From: Azolla caroliniana
Lineage: Eukaryota > Polypodiophyta
NCBI GenBank assembly: GCA_043228905.1
Contig: JBHGNT010000010.1
Location: forward strand, 9,734,001 to 9,798,000
Length of the DNA stretch: 64,000 nucleotides
Direction: 5' to 3'
A program made the translations under genes and the position numbers. The notes beneath the pieces are model-generated. The model saw only the letters and a list, made by a program, of their open reading frames with translations, searched no databases and was not told the DNA's origin. Below, piece by piece: positions 41,402-52,163 of the stretch (the stretch's first letter is position 1; each line of letters opens with the position of its first letter).

Positions 41402-42950
41402 TGCCATTGACTACGCCCCGTGCATGCAAGAATTCTAAACTTCTATTCTCCCGAATGCATCTTTGATGCTTTCATGTCGTAGCCCACACTAAATGCCTTA
41501 ACTAACCGCTCATGACAAGACATCGTGGACCAAGAAATGAACCACGATAACAACATGTGGATAACAAGGGGAAGTCACTGATGTTTCGAGGGATTTGTAT
41601 GGAGCGGAAATGTTATTGTTGAACTTTTTTGTTCTCCGTTAGTTCTCCCAAGTTGCTCTGTTTCGAGAAAGCTACGAGGATTTTAATTAGTTAATTAAAT
41701 AAGTTTACTTCGGGCATGTGCTGGTGCAAATCACCACGTTTCTAAAGATGCCTCAAAATGTAGAAACCAAATTTTGCCATAAATAAAAAAATATCATATG
41801 AAACTAAGCACAAATTACAATATTGTTCATCAACCTTTCCATGGTGTTCATGCTTGCTTTTCACATTGAACCTTTATTGTTATCATCATCGTTATTGAAG
41901 CCAAGTTTGCCATTTTGCTAACTATTCGTTGCACGCAAACACACAATGTACAATTGTAATTTTCACTTGTTCTTGTACACATCCACATACACATACACAT
42001 ATAAACTTAGATCCATATTGCACTGAAATGTAGTCATTCCTTTACATATGAATACACATGTACACCCAAACAAACTCATGCGAGCATTCACAAACTATTC
42101 CACATATAATATAAAAACTTATTCACACACACATATACACATATCTTCGCTGAATATTTCAATCCTCAAGTGATCAGTAGAGGGAATAAGCATCTTGGTG
42201 GCTCAAAATGCCAAAAAGGATTACCATCCTTTGAGGATGTAAGTGAAGTAGCTTTCCACAAAGTAAGAAGTTGATGGTGTTGAGAAGCTTTATCTTCAGA
42301 ATCTCTAATAAGACAATCCCATTGTCCTTTTAAAGTGTGAACCATGTCTAGTCAAATATTATGTTCCATTCCAACTGGTGGGGCTCCAACTTGATGAAAA
42401 TTGAGAAAGCAAGACGCCTTCTAGATGTAATATATAGTGGTACTATTCAATAACTCCCATAATGGTTGAACCTCCTTACTTATTCCTAAAAAGTGAATAG
42501 ACAATAATGGAAGTACGCAAACTATTCCCAAATTAGTGCTAAAACCATTGTCCATAGATTCATCGTCTTAGTGAAGAACAGAACGGACAAGCGATGTCCA
42601 AACCACCATGCTCCATGTGAATACCAATGGGGAAAAGTAGTTGGCAAATATTCTATGGGAGGGGGGGCTATTACTTTGGAGTAAAAACTCTCTACATGCA
42701 AATAATTCCCACACATATGTGCTCACCCTTCTTGGTGGACATTTGAGTATGACATTTGCATTATTAGGCCCATCTAACAAGTCATCATATTTCTTCAAAA
42801 TTACCTTACACATTGAGCATGTAATAAGTAAGCGATATGCATCCTCCTCTAGGTTTCCACTAGATACCTACTACATATTTGTATTTGGGTGATAATCCCA
42901 TTATGCTAACTCAACACGTAACTTGTGTGAGTGAGTTTTAAGAAGTGTTA
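41402..42950. other. interval without a recognised gene
   Basis: A minus-strand stretch at about 42840-42520 looks coding (MCKVILKKYDDLLDGPNNAN, then KCPPRRVSTYVWELFACREF) but is unknown to me and is frame-broken. The rest is AT-rich with CA/ACAT-rich stretches at 41990-42140. Confidence 0.35.
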
Positions 42951-43357
42951 TGTAAAAGAATAACGTGTAGAGGCTAGTACACAAGACACAACTGGCTTAG
43001 CAGGACACCTGCAAACAGTTAGGTAAACACAAAGAATGTACGAGGAGAGAGACAAAGAGACAGAGTTGAGCAGACAACCAAAAACCTCCATTCAAAATAA
43101 CAACGCTCTATACAAGATGATGTGCTCATTGAGCACCTGTTATACAAGTCCTCCAAAGGAATAACAAGTACTTCAATGCTAATAAAAGAGCTACTCACAC
43201 TAACTGCCTAAAATATTCCTATTTACGAAAATACGATTATTGGCCCCTAACGGTCTGGCGGCTCCCAACCGATCTGGGCCTAGCCAATCGGCCTACGTCT
43301 GATCCGGTTGTTGGTTTCTTGAGCTGATTCGACCCATTTTGAGCTTGTCAACTAACA
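42951..43357 (-). repeat. 3' LTR of a minus-strand copia remnant (C4)
   Basis: 407 bp, (minus) TGTTAGTTGACAAGC..CTTTTACA, similar in layout to the LTRs of the copia at 45448-57432. The polypurine tract (minus GCTTGAGGGGGAG) is at 43358-43370. Confidence 0.7.
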
Positions 43358-43370
43358 CTCCCCCTCAAGC

Positions 43371-44505
43371 TCAACTTGAGGTCCCTCCTTTTGCTCTACC
43401 AATTCTTCGCTCTGGCTTCATGCCACCTTACTCGCGCTCCTTGACCTATCCAGTCGTCTTGTCTGCTTCCAAGGCCCTCAACAGCCTTCTCCTTGCCTCT
43501 GTGGATTTGGGGCCCATGGACTCGTCGACTCCTCCATATCGGCGTCATCTTTGGTTGCCTCCTCATCCATTTGGCCTTCATATGATTTGGCTCATTCGAA
43601 TCAACTGTCTCCAACTCATTCTTGCTTTTGTCTGAATCGGGTGTCTCCGATTCGTTTCCAAATCGACCTTTGGCTATGTCAGCCCAAGTCTTCATGGCTC
43701 TCTTCTGACGGGTTCTCCCCCTATGTTTGGGTAGCTTTGGCTCAGTCTTTATGTTCCCCCTGTAGTTGGTTGGTCTTTCCTCAGCCGATTCAATTGCTCT
43801 CACATCAAGTCTCTCTTCGACTCTCCCCCTCAAATTCGGCAAGTTGAGGTGTTGTGGACCAAGCATTGACAAGAATTTTCATAACTTGTCAAGTTAGAGA
43901 GGTTTGGTGAAGATGTCGGCCACCTGCCGATCAGTCGAAACATATTGCATTTCCACTTCACCATTGAAAACTTGCTCGCATACGAAGTGGTAACGCACTT
44001 TGATGTGTTTCGTTCGAGCATGGAAGACGAGGTTCTTTGCTAATTGGATACTGCAAAGGTTGTCGCAGTAGATCATCATCGCATCAAACACCTCCACCTG
44101 CAATCCTTCAATAGCCTTTTAAGCCAAATGGCTTCGCACGTTGCGACAACCACTCCTTTGTACTTGGCCTCAGTGCTCGATAATGCCACTTTTGGTTGCT
44201 TCTTGCTGCATTAGTTGATCACCGCACTCCCTAATGAGAGCGATATCCGAATGTCAATTGACCATCACCTGTGCTTTTGGTCCAATCGACATCTATGTAG
44301 CCGACGAGTTGTTCGACTATACCTATCCAATACAACATCCCACAATCCTTCGTGTCGCTGACATATTGCAATATCCTCTGCGCATATTGAAGGTGATCGG
44401 ATGTCATTTGCGACATGAATTGATTGACCAAGATGACTGGATAGCTAAGGTCTAGACGGGTGAGCATCAAATAGATGAGGCTTCTAACAATTCACCGAAA
44501 CTTCT
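43371..44505 (-). pseudogene. copia RNase H and C-terminal tail remnant (C4)
   Basis: Starts inside the end of RT (IVRSLIYLMLTRLDLSYPV), then decayed RNase H (YIDVDWTKSTGDG, IYCDNLCSIQLAKNLVFHAR, YVSTDRQVADIFTKPL). After RNase H the frame continues for about 150 residues as a basic, hydrophilic tail with KTWADIAKG and ETVDSNEPNHMKAKWMRRQ, parallel to the tail of the copia at 56166-57017. It is joined upstream to an unrelated coiled-coil gag at about 44505, so the 5' two thirds are lost. Confidence 0.75.
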
Positions 44506-45225
44506 TATGTTCTGCTTCGAGTTGCTTATGACCTCTATGTAGCTTCTTAAAGTCTTCTGTTTTTTTGTTTAGGCGCCAGTTGATTTGAGAGCACGTCCGA
44601 TCTTCCCGGTCCTTTTTTTGTTTCCGAATCTCTTCCTTTAGCCTCTCTATCTCCATTTCGGTCATCCTCCAGAGCTTGTCATTTTCCTGCATCAGCTTCT
44701 CTCTTTCCTCCTTATGTTCGTCGTTGTTCGCTTGACTCTTCCGAAGACATTCCTCAGTCCTACATTTCTCTTCTTCGGTTTTCTTCCTCTATTCTCTTTC
44801 TCGCTCTCTTAATTCTTCTTGAGAGGCTAATTCCTCCCTTAATGTTTGCATTTCCTGTTCCCGCTCAACTTCTTTTTCCGAGGCTGTTCTGGCCACCAGT
44901 TCCCTCTGTGTTACTTGTATCCGGAGTTTCTTTGCTGGTTCCTTCTCCGTCATTGTTCGTTTGGTCGTCTCGTTGTTCTTCTCCGTCTTTCTTGTTGTCT
45001 CTCGCACCACGCTTTCTTGCACACACATGTTGTCGCTAACCGCACATTTGCACAAACGTCATTGCCATTCTCGCACTCTAGCATAGCGTCATCATTTCTT
45101 CTACCGCATATCATTCCGCGACTTCCTCCCACACATCATCATTGTATCTCATTCATCGACTTCCTATCGCACATCTTACCGTTGCGTATCATTCCTCGAC
45201 TCCATCTCCAAAGGGGGTTCGCCAT
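44490..45225 (-). pseudogene. coiled-coil gag-like relic (E5)
   Basis: Minus-strand. An ATG at 45225 follows a primer-type block TTGGTGACCACAATGG; after an early frameshift a coiled-coil frame of ~190 residues runs 45055-44492 with one stop (VEREQEMQTLREELASQEEL, then MEIERLKEEIRKQKKDRED, HRGHKQLEAEHKKF). It sits where gag is expected after an LTR. The family is not known; it is fused at its end to the C4 pol fragment. Confidence 0.45.
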
Positions 45226-45242
45226 TGTGGTCACCAAAATAG

Positions 45243-45442
45243 TGTTTATCTTGGGTTGGACTAGCCACAAACACAATGTGTCCTTCCAGAACACTTCATC
45301 AAAGGGTGGTTAAGGGAATGATGTTATCCGCCGATCCAATTGATTCCGGATACATTTCGGATTCGTAATAAGCAACTGTTTAATTAAAACATGCGTAAGA
45401 TAGAGAATGAAAGCACAACACCACAAGTAGAGAAGGGACACA
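45243..45442 (-). repeat. probable LTR end of E5, cut by the C2 insertion
   Basis: On the minus strand, sequence ending ..AAGATAAACA just before the primer-type block. It appears to continue beyond the C2 insertion at 57438-57694, where CCTATAAAAGG (minus) would be its TATA box and TGTTGGACGG its start. The partner LTR is not in view. Confidence 0.35.
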
Positions 45443-45447
45443 ATAAT

Positions 45448-45590
45448 TATTGAGCAACAAGCTCAATTGGAGCCGGATCGGTTGGATAAGCCTGAGCCGG
45501 TGAGCGAGACAGATCGGTGAGCCAATGAGTTGGGGAGCCGGTTAGCTGGATCCATCAGTAACTGGAAGCCTAGTAGCAGCTAGACTACTA
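45448..45590 (+). repeat. 5' LTR of C2, left part
   Basis: TATTGAGCAACAAGC.. (first dinucleotide TG mutated to TA), matching the start of 57012-57432, and broken after GACTACTA by the DNA transposon. Confidence 0.85.
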
Positions 45591-48500
45591 ACACCTTTGC
45601 ATTCACAAGTGGAAGGATTGCGCATTCCACTTATAGATTCCTTTTATAATCTTGCGATTTTAGACAATTTCCAAAAACTTGATACACTAGTATCACATGT
45701 TTTAAATAGCATGTAAATTTTGCTAATTTTTTGAGATTTAACAAATTTCTAAATGATAATTTCTAAAATTGAATAGTTTAGGGATAATGTTTAAATGTTG
45801 ATGGTTTGTAGATATGAAATGTAGTTAACTTAAAGAAAATCACAATTATGGTCAACTCAAGGCACAAGTTAAGATTAATGGTTTCACCGTCTTGAGAAGA
45901 TTAAGGTTACATCTATTGTTAGACTTGAAAATGTTTTAAGTATAAAAGGTAATATTGCAATCCTTAATGTCATCATCTATAAATTAGTGCTCATTAACAT
46001 CCATAAATTCACAACTCAAGAAATGTAGACAATATTCATAAACAATTCAGATAAATCCACAACTCCTAAAATGTAGACGATATTCATAAATTGTCAAACT
46101 TTAGATGTGAACATTAATATATCAATTTGAACATAACACATAGTTATCAAGGTATCTACAATGTTATAATCTCCTTCCTTATAAGAATTCCCCTTCAAAA
46201 TTTGTGAAGTAAATGGCATTTGCAAAGTTCAATTACCATCAACACAATTATTAATGGTTTTCTTCTAATAAATGAAGCACATATTTACCATAAGGTATCT
46301 TGTTGTGCAACATACATCTTTAAAAACCTCTTTTATTTGAAAAACAACAAGAGTTTTAAACATGAACACGATATGTTGTATTGAGTTTTCATCATAACTC
46401 TATACAATATATTAAATTCATGTTCAAAGTTTTTTTACCGGATTTAAAAAATAATAATAATAATAAATTAAGCTTGAGTTCATAGAAAAACCAGATTTTT
46501 CATCACAATTCAATACAATGTATCGAGTTCATGTTTAAAGTAATTTTTTCTAATTTAAAAAAAAAAACATTTTCAATTTGTTTCAATTTTTTTTTATTTT
46601 TTTTCAATTTTTTTTGTTTCTTTTTGTTCCTTTTAATTTCTTTTTTTTTTCTTTTTTTTTTTTTTTATGGAAAAAATAATAATTTTAAACATGAACTTGA
46701 TACATTGTATCGACTTGTGATAAAAACTCAGGTTTTTTCATCACTTATTAAAGCTCAAAAACAAAATTCTAAGACAGAGACGAAATTAGTACTAAGAGAG
46801 AAATATTAGTACTAAGAAGAATTTAAGGTGTAGAACACTTGAGAAAAGAAGAGAGAGAGAGAGACTGAGAGAGAGAGAGGGACTGAGAGGGAATGATGAT
46901 GACATGAGTTAATCTACGACGTATCGAGTTCATGTTGAAAGTGTTATTTCCGAATTTTTTTTTAAAATAATTACATTTTTTCCTATTTTATTTTGGTATT
47001 TTGTTTTTTTCTCTAAAAGGCTTTGAGCTTTAATAAGTGAGGAAAATAATATTTTATGTATTACAATGTATCGTCTAATGGTCAAGAGCTTGACCCATGT
47101 AGCATAATGTCATGGGTTCAAGTCCTACATATCACGACATGAACTAAGTTAACTTTTTTACATGAACTCGATACGCCTTTTCAACATGAACTCGATACGG
47201 CGTATCGAGTTCATGTTTAAAGTTTTATTTCTGATTTATTTTTTTAAATAATTACATTTTTCCTATTTTATTTTGGTATTTTGTTTTCTTTTCTAAAAAA
47301 CTTTAAGATTTAATAAGTGATGAAAATAATATTTTATGTATTACAATGTATGGTCTAATGGTTAAGAGCTCCACCCATGCAGCACAAGGTCAAGGGTTTA
47401 TGTCCTAGCATATCATATCATCAACTAAGCTAACATTTTTACATGAACTCGATACCCCTTTTCAACATGAACTCGATACGCCGTATCGAGTTCATGTTCA
47501 AAAGCTAACTTTTTTACATGAACTCGATACGGCGTATCGAATTCATGTTTAAAGTTTTATTTCGGATTTTTTTTTAAAATAATTACATTTTTTCCTATTT
47601 TATTATGGTGTTTTGTTTGTTTTCTGAAAACAAATTGAGCTCTAATAAGTGATAAAAATAATAGCTTATGTATTACAATGTATGGTCTAATGATTAAGAG
47701 CCTCACCTATGTAGCAGAAGGTCATGGGTTTGAGTCCTACTATATCATGTCATGAACTAAGCTAACTCTTTTACATGAACTCGATACCCCTTTTAAACAT
47801 GAACTCGATACGCCGTATCGAGTTCATGTTGAAAAGCTAACTTTTTTACATGAACTCGATACGGTGTATCGAATTCATGTTTAAAGTTTTATTTCGGATT
47901 TTTTTTTAAAAATAATTACATTTTTTCCTATTTTATTATGGTGTTTTGTTTGTTTTCTAAAAACAAATTAAGCTCTAATAAGTGATAAAAATAATAGTTT
48001 ATGTATTACAATGTATGGTCTAATGGTTAAGAGCCTCACCTATGTAGCAGAAGGTCATGCGTTCGAGTCCTGCTATATCATGTCATGAACTAAGCTAACT
48101 CTTTTACATGAACTCGATACCCCTTTTAAACATGAACTCGATAAGCCGTATCGAGTTCATGTTGAAAAGCTAACTTTTTTACATGAACTCGATACGGCGT
48201 ATCGAATTCATGTTTAAAGTTTTATTTCGGATTTTTTTTTAAAATAATTACATTTTTTCCTATTTTATTATGGTGTTTTGTTTGTTTTCTGAAAACAAAT
48301 TGAGCTCTAATAAGTGATAAAAATAATAGTTTATGTATTACAATGTATGGTCTAATGGTTAAGAGCCTCACCTATGTAGCAGAAGGTCATGGGTTCGAGT
48401 CCTACTATATCATGTCATGAACTAAGCTAACTCTTTTACATGAACTCGATACCCCTTTTAAACATGAACTCGATACGCCGTATCGAGTTCATGTTGAAAA

Positions 48501-50620
48501 GCTAACTTTTTTACATGAACTCGATACGGCGTATCGAGTTCATGTTTAAAGTTTTATTTTAGATTTTTTTATTTAAATAATTACATTTTTTCCTATTTTA
48601 TTATGGTGTTTTGTTTTTTTTCTAAAATAAAATTAAGCTTTAATAAGTGATAAAAATAATAATTTATGTATTATAGTGCATGGTCTAATGGTCAAGAGCT
48701 CCACCCATGTAGCAGAAGGTCATCGGTTCGAGTCCTACCATATCATGACATATAAAAAAGTTACCTATTTTACAAGAACTCGATACTAACTTTTATACAT
48801 GAACCCGATACGGCGTATCGAGTTCATGTTGAAAAGCTAACTTTTTTACATGAACCTGACACGGTGTATCGAGTTCATGTTTAAAGTTTTATTTCGGATT
48901 TTTTTTTTAAAATAATTACATTTTTTCCTATTTTATTATGGTGTTTTGTTTTTTTTCTTAAAAAAAATTGAGCTTTAAGAAGTGATAAAAATAATATTTT
49001 ATGTATTACAATGTATGGTTTAATTGTCAAGAGCTTGACCCATGTAACATAAGGTCATGGGTTCGAGTCCTACCATATCATGACATGAAAAGTTTAATTT
49101 TAGATTTTTTTTTTTAAAATAATTACATTTTTTTCTATTTTATTTTGGTACTTTGTTTTTTTTTCTAAAACAAAATTGAGCTTGAATAAGTGATGAAAAA
49201 ACCAAAGCTTTTATCACAAGTTGATACAATGTATCAAATTGATGTTTAAAAAATAAAACAAAATCAATAAAAAACTATAAAAAATTGAAAAAAATTGAAA
49301 CAAAATTGAAAACAATTAGAAAAAATTACTTTAAGCATGAACTCAATACATTATATCGAATTGTGATGAAAATTATAAATTTTCTAGATGAACTCAAGCA
49401 CAATTGATTATTATTATTATTTTTTAAATCTAGTAAAAAAAACTTTGAGCAATAATTCAATACCTTGTATGGAATTATGATGAAAACTCTATTTTTTACA
49501 TCAACTCGATATAACATATCGACTTAATGTTTAAAATCTTGTTGTTTTTCAGATAAAAGAGGTTTTTTAAACATGAACTTGAATCGTACTAAAATCTTTG
49601 TTTTTACAAGAGAAAAAGATGCATATCGATAGTGCAAACAAGTATGTTGTACAATAAGATACTTTATGGTAAACATGTGCATCATTGATTAACAAAAAAC
49701 TATTAATAATTGTGTTGATGGTAATTGAACCTTGCAAATGCCATTTACACGGTCCATAAAGTGTTCGTGTGGTTCTCAATCACTACTTAATGTTGATCTT
49801 TATAGTTGGAACAAATGATGACAACACAAGCATAACTCAGGTGACAAGGAAACTTGCAAGAAGTCAAGGTGAGTATATTAATAGCTACACATGTAGATGG
49901 CCATGACCTAGGGTACCAATTTTGCATTGGTAAAGTTTTGGACGTGATGATGCATAAAACCTTTGTAATACATCTATCATTGACATTAATGAGGTGGATA
50001 TCATTATGTATGACTTTACACAAATAAAAGTTGGATGTATAAGGACAACAACGATATGCATAATAAAAGAGATATTAGCAAGTCTAGAAGATATCTCAGA
50101 TTGAAGACGAAGAAGATTTATTGCACAAAATTTGGAGATACCATTTGGTGAAGACAATGATTTGATTGGTACATTAGAAGATGAGGAGGAAGAGTCACAA
50201 TTGTATATTATCTATAGTAGTGATTATCATGAAAAGAATGATGATAGTCATGCAAATAACTCCCAAATGTATTTGTTGTGCAACTATATGTAACAAATTT
50301 AGACAACATTTTATCGAATGGAATAAAAACGTTCATTGTTTTGAAATATTCTACTTTGATTTCTTTAAGATCTAAAAACTTATTAGTTGTCATTTTTCTT
50401 TAAAAATCCACAAAGTTACTTTTCATATTTTACCCAAATTTGGCATTTTTCAATTTTACCAAATGGTGAAATTTTCAACTTTTTCATCAAGTTTTGGAGA
50501 ACATGTGATACTAGTATCAAGATGTTTTGTGAAATAGCAAAAAAAACCCCAAAATCAAACAGAATATTCCTTATCCTTCCACTTGTGCGCGATCCTTCCA
50601 CTTGTGAACGCAAACGTGTT
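45591..50620. mobile_element. long-terminal-inverted-repeat (foldback-like) DNA transposon, non-autonomous
   Basis: About 5.03 kb inserted in the C2 LTR, with TACTA repeated at 45586-45590 and 50621-50625 (the undisturbed 3' LTR has a single GACTACTAGGG). Outer ends: ACACCTTTGCATTCACAAG on the left against ACACGTTTGCGTTCACAAG as reverse complement on the right, a TIR of about 33 bp with few mismatches. Inner arms at about 46208-46670 and 49255-49750 are also inverted copies. The middle is a tandem array of ~332-bp units. No transposase is encoded. If the extra terminal A/T belongs to the element, the duplication would be the 4-bp TACT. Superfamily not assigned. Confidence 0.8.
47065..49110 (+). 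repeat. tandem array of ~332-bp units with a palindrome and a tRNA-like block
   Basis: Unit starts at about 47441, 47774, 48108, 48439 and 48771, with diverged flanking units. Each carries ATGAACTCGATACGGCGTAT-type palindromes (perfect arms in several copies), an AATTACATTTTTTCCTATTT stretch and a block with TGGTCTAATGG (box A-like) and GGTTCGAGTCC (box B-like) 33 bases apart. Seven tRNA-like blocks were counted, near 47069, 47347, 47682, 48015, 48347, 48679 and 49013. Confidence 0.85.
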
Positions 50621-50876
50621 TACTAGGGAGTTATTACTCTCGTAGTTAGTGTCAGACGCTCGAGTGAGCATTGAAGTACACCATACTTTTGTTAGTCCGT
50701 ATGGACCTGTATAAAAGTGTTCGTTGAACACATACGATGTACAGAGTGTTGATATAATTTTGAATAGAGATTCTTGTTCTACTCTCTCTGTCTCTCCCAT
50801 GTACTGTTATGCTCTCCATTAAACCTGTTCTCTGTTTTCTGTTTTTTATTGCTTCCACACGCTATTTGTTTTTACA
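50621..50876 (+). repeat. 5' LTR of C2, right part
   Basis: Continues TACTAGGGAGTTATT..TTTTACA, matching 57175-57432. TATAAAAGTG near 50710. Confidence 0.85.
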
Positions 50877-50888
50877 TGGTATCAGAGT
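50877..50888 (+). promoter_or_regulatory. initiator-Met primer-binding site of C2
   Basis: TGGTATCAGAGT, one mismatch at the last base. Confidence 0.85.
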
Positions 50889-50972
50889 GCGAGGGTTGAG
50901 AACCTCTGCAGCCAACATTCGCTTTCGCAAGAAGAAAACCTAACCTTTGTAAAGAACAAGGAAAAAAAAACA

Positions 50973-51031
50973 ATGGATAGAGGAATGACTAGCTCGCTTC
51001 TGGTGGAGAAGCTCGACAGATCCAACTACGA
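50973..51031 (+). pseudogene. N-terminal 20 codons of C2 gag
   Basis: ATG at 50973 gives MDRGMTSSLLVEKLDRSNY, cut after that by a family L solo LTR. It resumes at 52164 (NASWSYKMHQYLLGHG). The intact start of the same family is at 60448. Confidence 0.8.
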
Positions 51032-52163
51032 TGTCATGAAGATTTCCGGCAATGGTGTGAAAATCACATAAGATGTACAAAATCAAGTGTCAATCATATA
51101 AAACAATAATAGTGAATATACTAATTCTAAGTAAGTTTAATATCTTAGTACAAAAGACGAAGATCTTGAAGAGATGCACTTTACTACATAAGAAACGGAC
51201 ATTTAAGTGTCAACTTATGTGGGTAAGAAGTTGCGAAAGAAAAAGAGAAAATTGTGAGGTATCCCACATAGACAGGAAAAATAAGGCTCTCACCATATAT
51301 AAGGTGGAGCAAAAGTTATCATCTTTGTGTCTATGTGTGGAGCATAGAGAGTTCAAGGTAACTTGAACTAAGAGTGGAGGTGGCCTAGCCACTCGTAAAG
51401 GTTTTGGCCAACCAAAACGGAACTGGACAGTAACCGGGAATCGGCATCCGACGGAGCCGGTGATCAGGCGGTATCGGCATCTGACAGAACCGGTGATCCG
51501 GCGGCGGCGGCAACCGGCGACATCCGGCAAACCGGTGTCATCCGACAACCGACGACGACGGGCATTCGGCAACCAGATAGATATATAAATAAATAAATAA
51601 ATAGATACACAAGGAGGGCAAGTGCATATTCAAACCTTGCACCTCCTAATTAAGAGTCAGTAAGCTTACCACTAAGCCATGACATTTAGTTGAATTTATA
51701 TTTCTATCATTGTACTTTTACATATAAATTCTCATACATGAGAGCTAAAATGAGTGACATGGTTATCATGCACCACATGTAATACATGAGCGCCAAATGG
51801 CAAACATGCATTTTATGCATGTCTTGAACCCTCAAATGCATGGGGGCATCTATAAAAGAGGGAATGAAAAAGATCAAAGGGGGATTCTTGGGAAAAAAGA
51901 AAGCTTTGTAAATCAAAATTAATATTAAGAAGAAAATTCGTTATCCTTTTGATGATATACCTTGTTCTTGAAATCTAAAGTCAAGAGTTCTTAATCTCTC
52001 TCTCAATCTAAAATCAAGCGTTCTATTTTTTCTCAATCTCTCTCTCTTTCAATCTATCTTAATTCCTTTCTCGCTAAAGCTTGTGCCAACGTCGAATCCT
52101 TCCGGTCTAGAACTCCGGCGGTTCGGCCTCACGATCCGTGCGTAATGACGGATCTTCACGACA
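51032..52163 (+). repeat. solo LTR, family L, inserted in C2 gag
   Basis: 1,132 bp, TGTCATGAAGATTTCC..GATCTTCACGACA, so the ends are short inverted repeats (TGTCRTGAAGAT). CTATAAAAGAGG near 51851 is a TATA box. The flanks ACGA and ACGCA look like a mutated target duplication within the gag sequence ACGCATCTTGG. A tRNA-like block lies antisense at about 51620-51690. No internal region, so a solo LTR. Confidence 0.75.

Noticed and set aside
46531-46809. 92-residue Phe-rich ORF
   Set aside because: Comes from a T-rich stretch in the left arm of the DNA transposon.
47065-49080. Seven tRNA-like blocks as genuine tRNA genes
   Set aside because: Box A/B-like motifs are present, but the sequences do not fold into an obvious cloverleaf by eye, diverge between copies, and sit in transposon repeats. 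Annotated as tRNA-like modules only.
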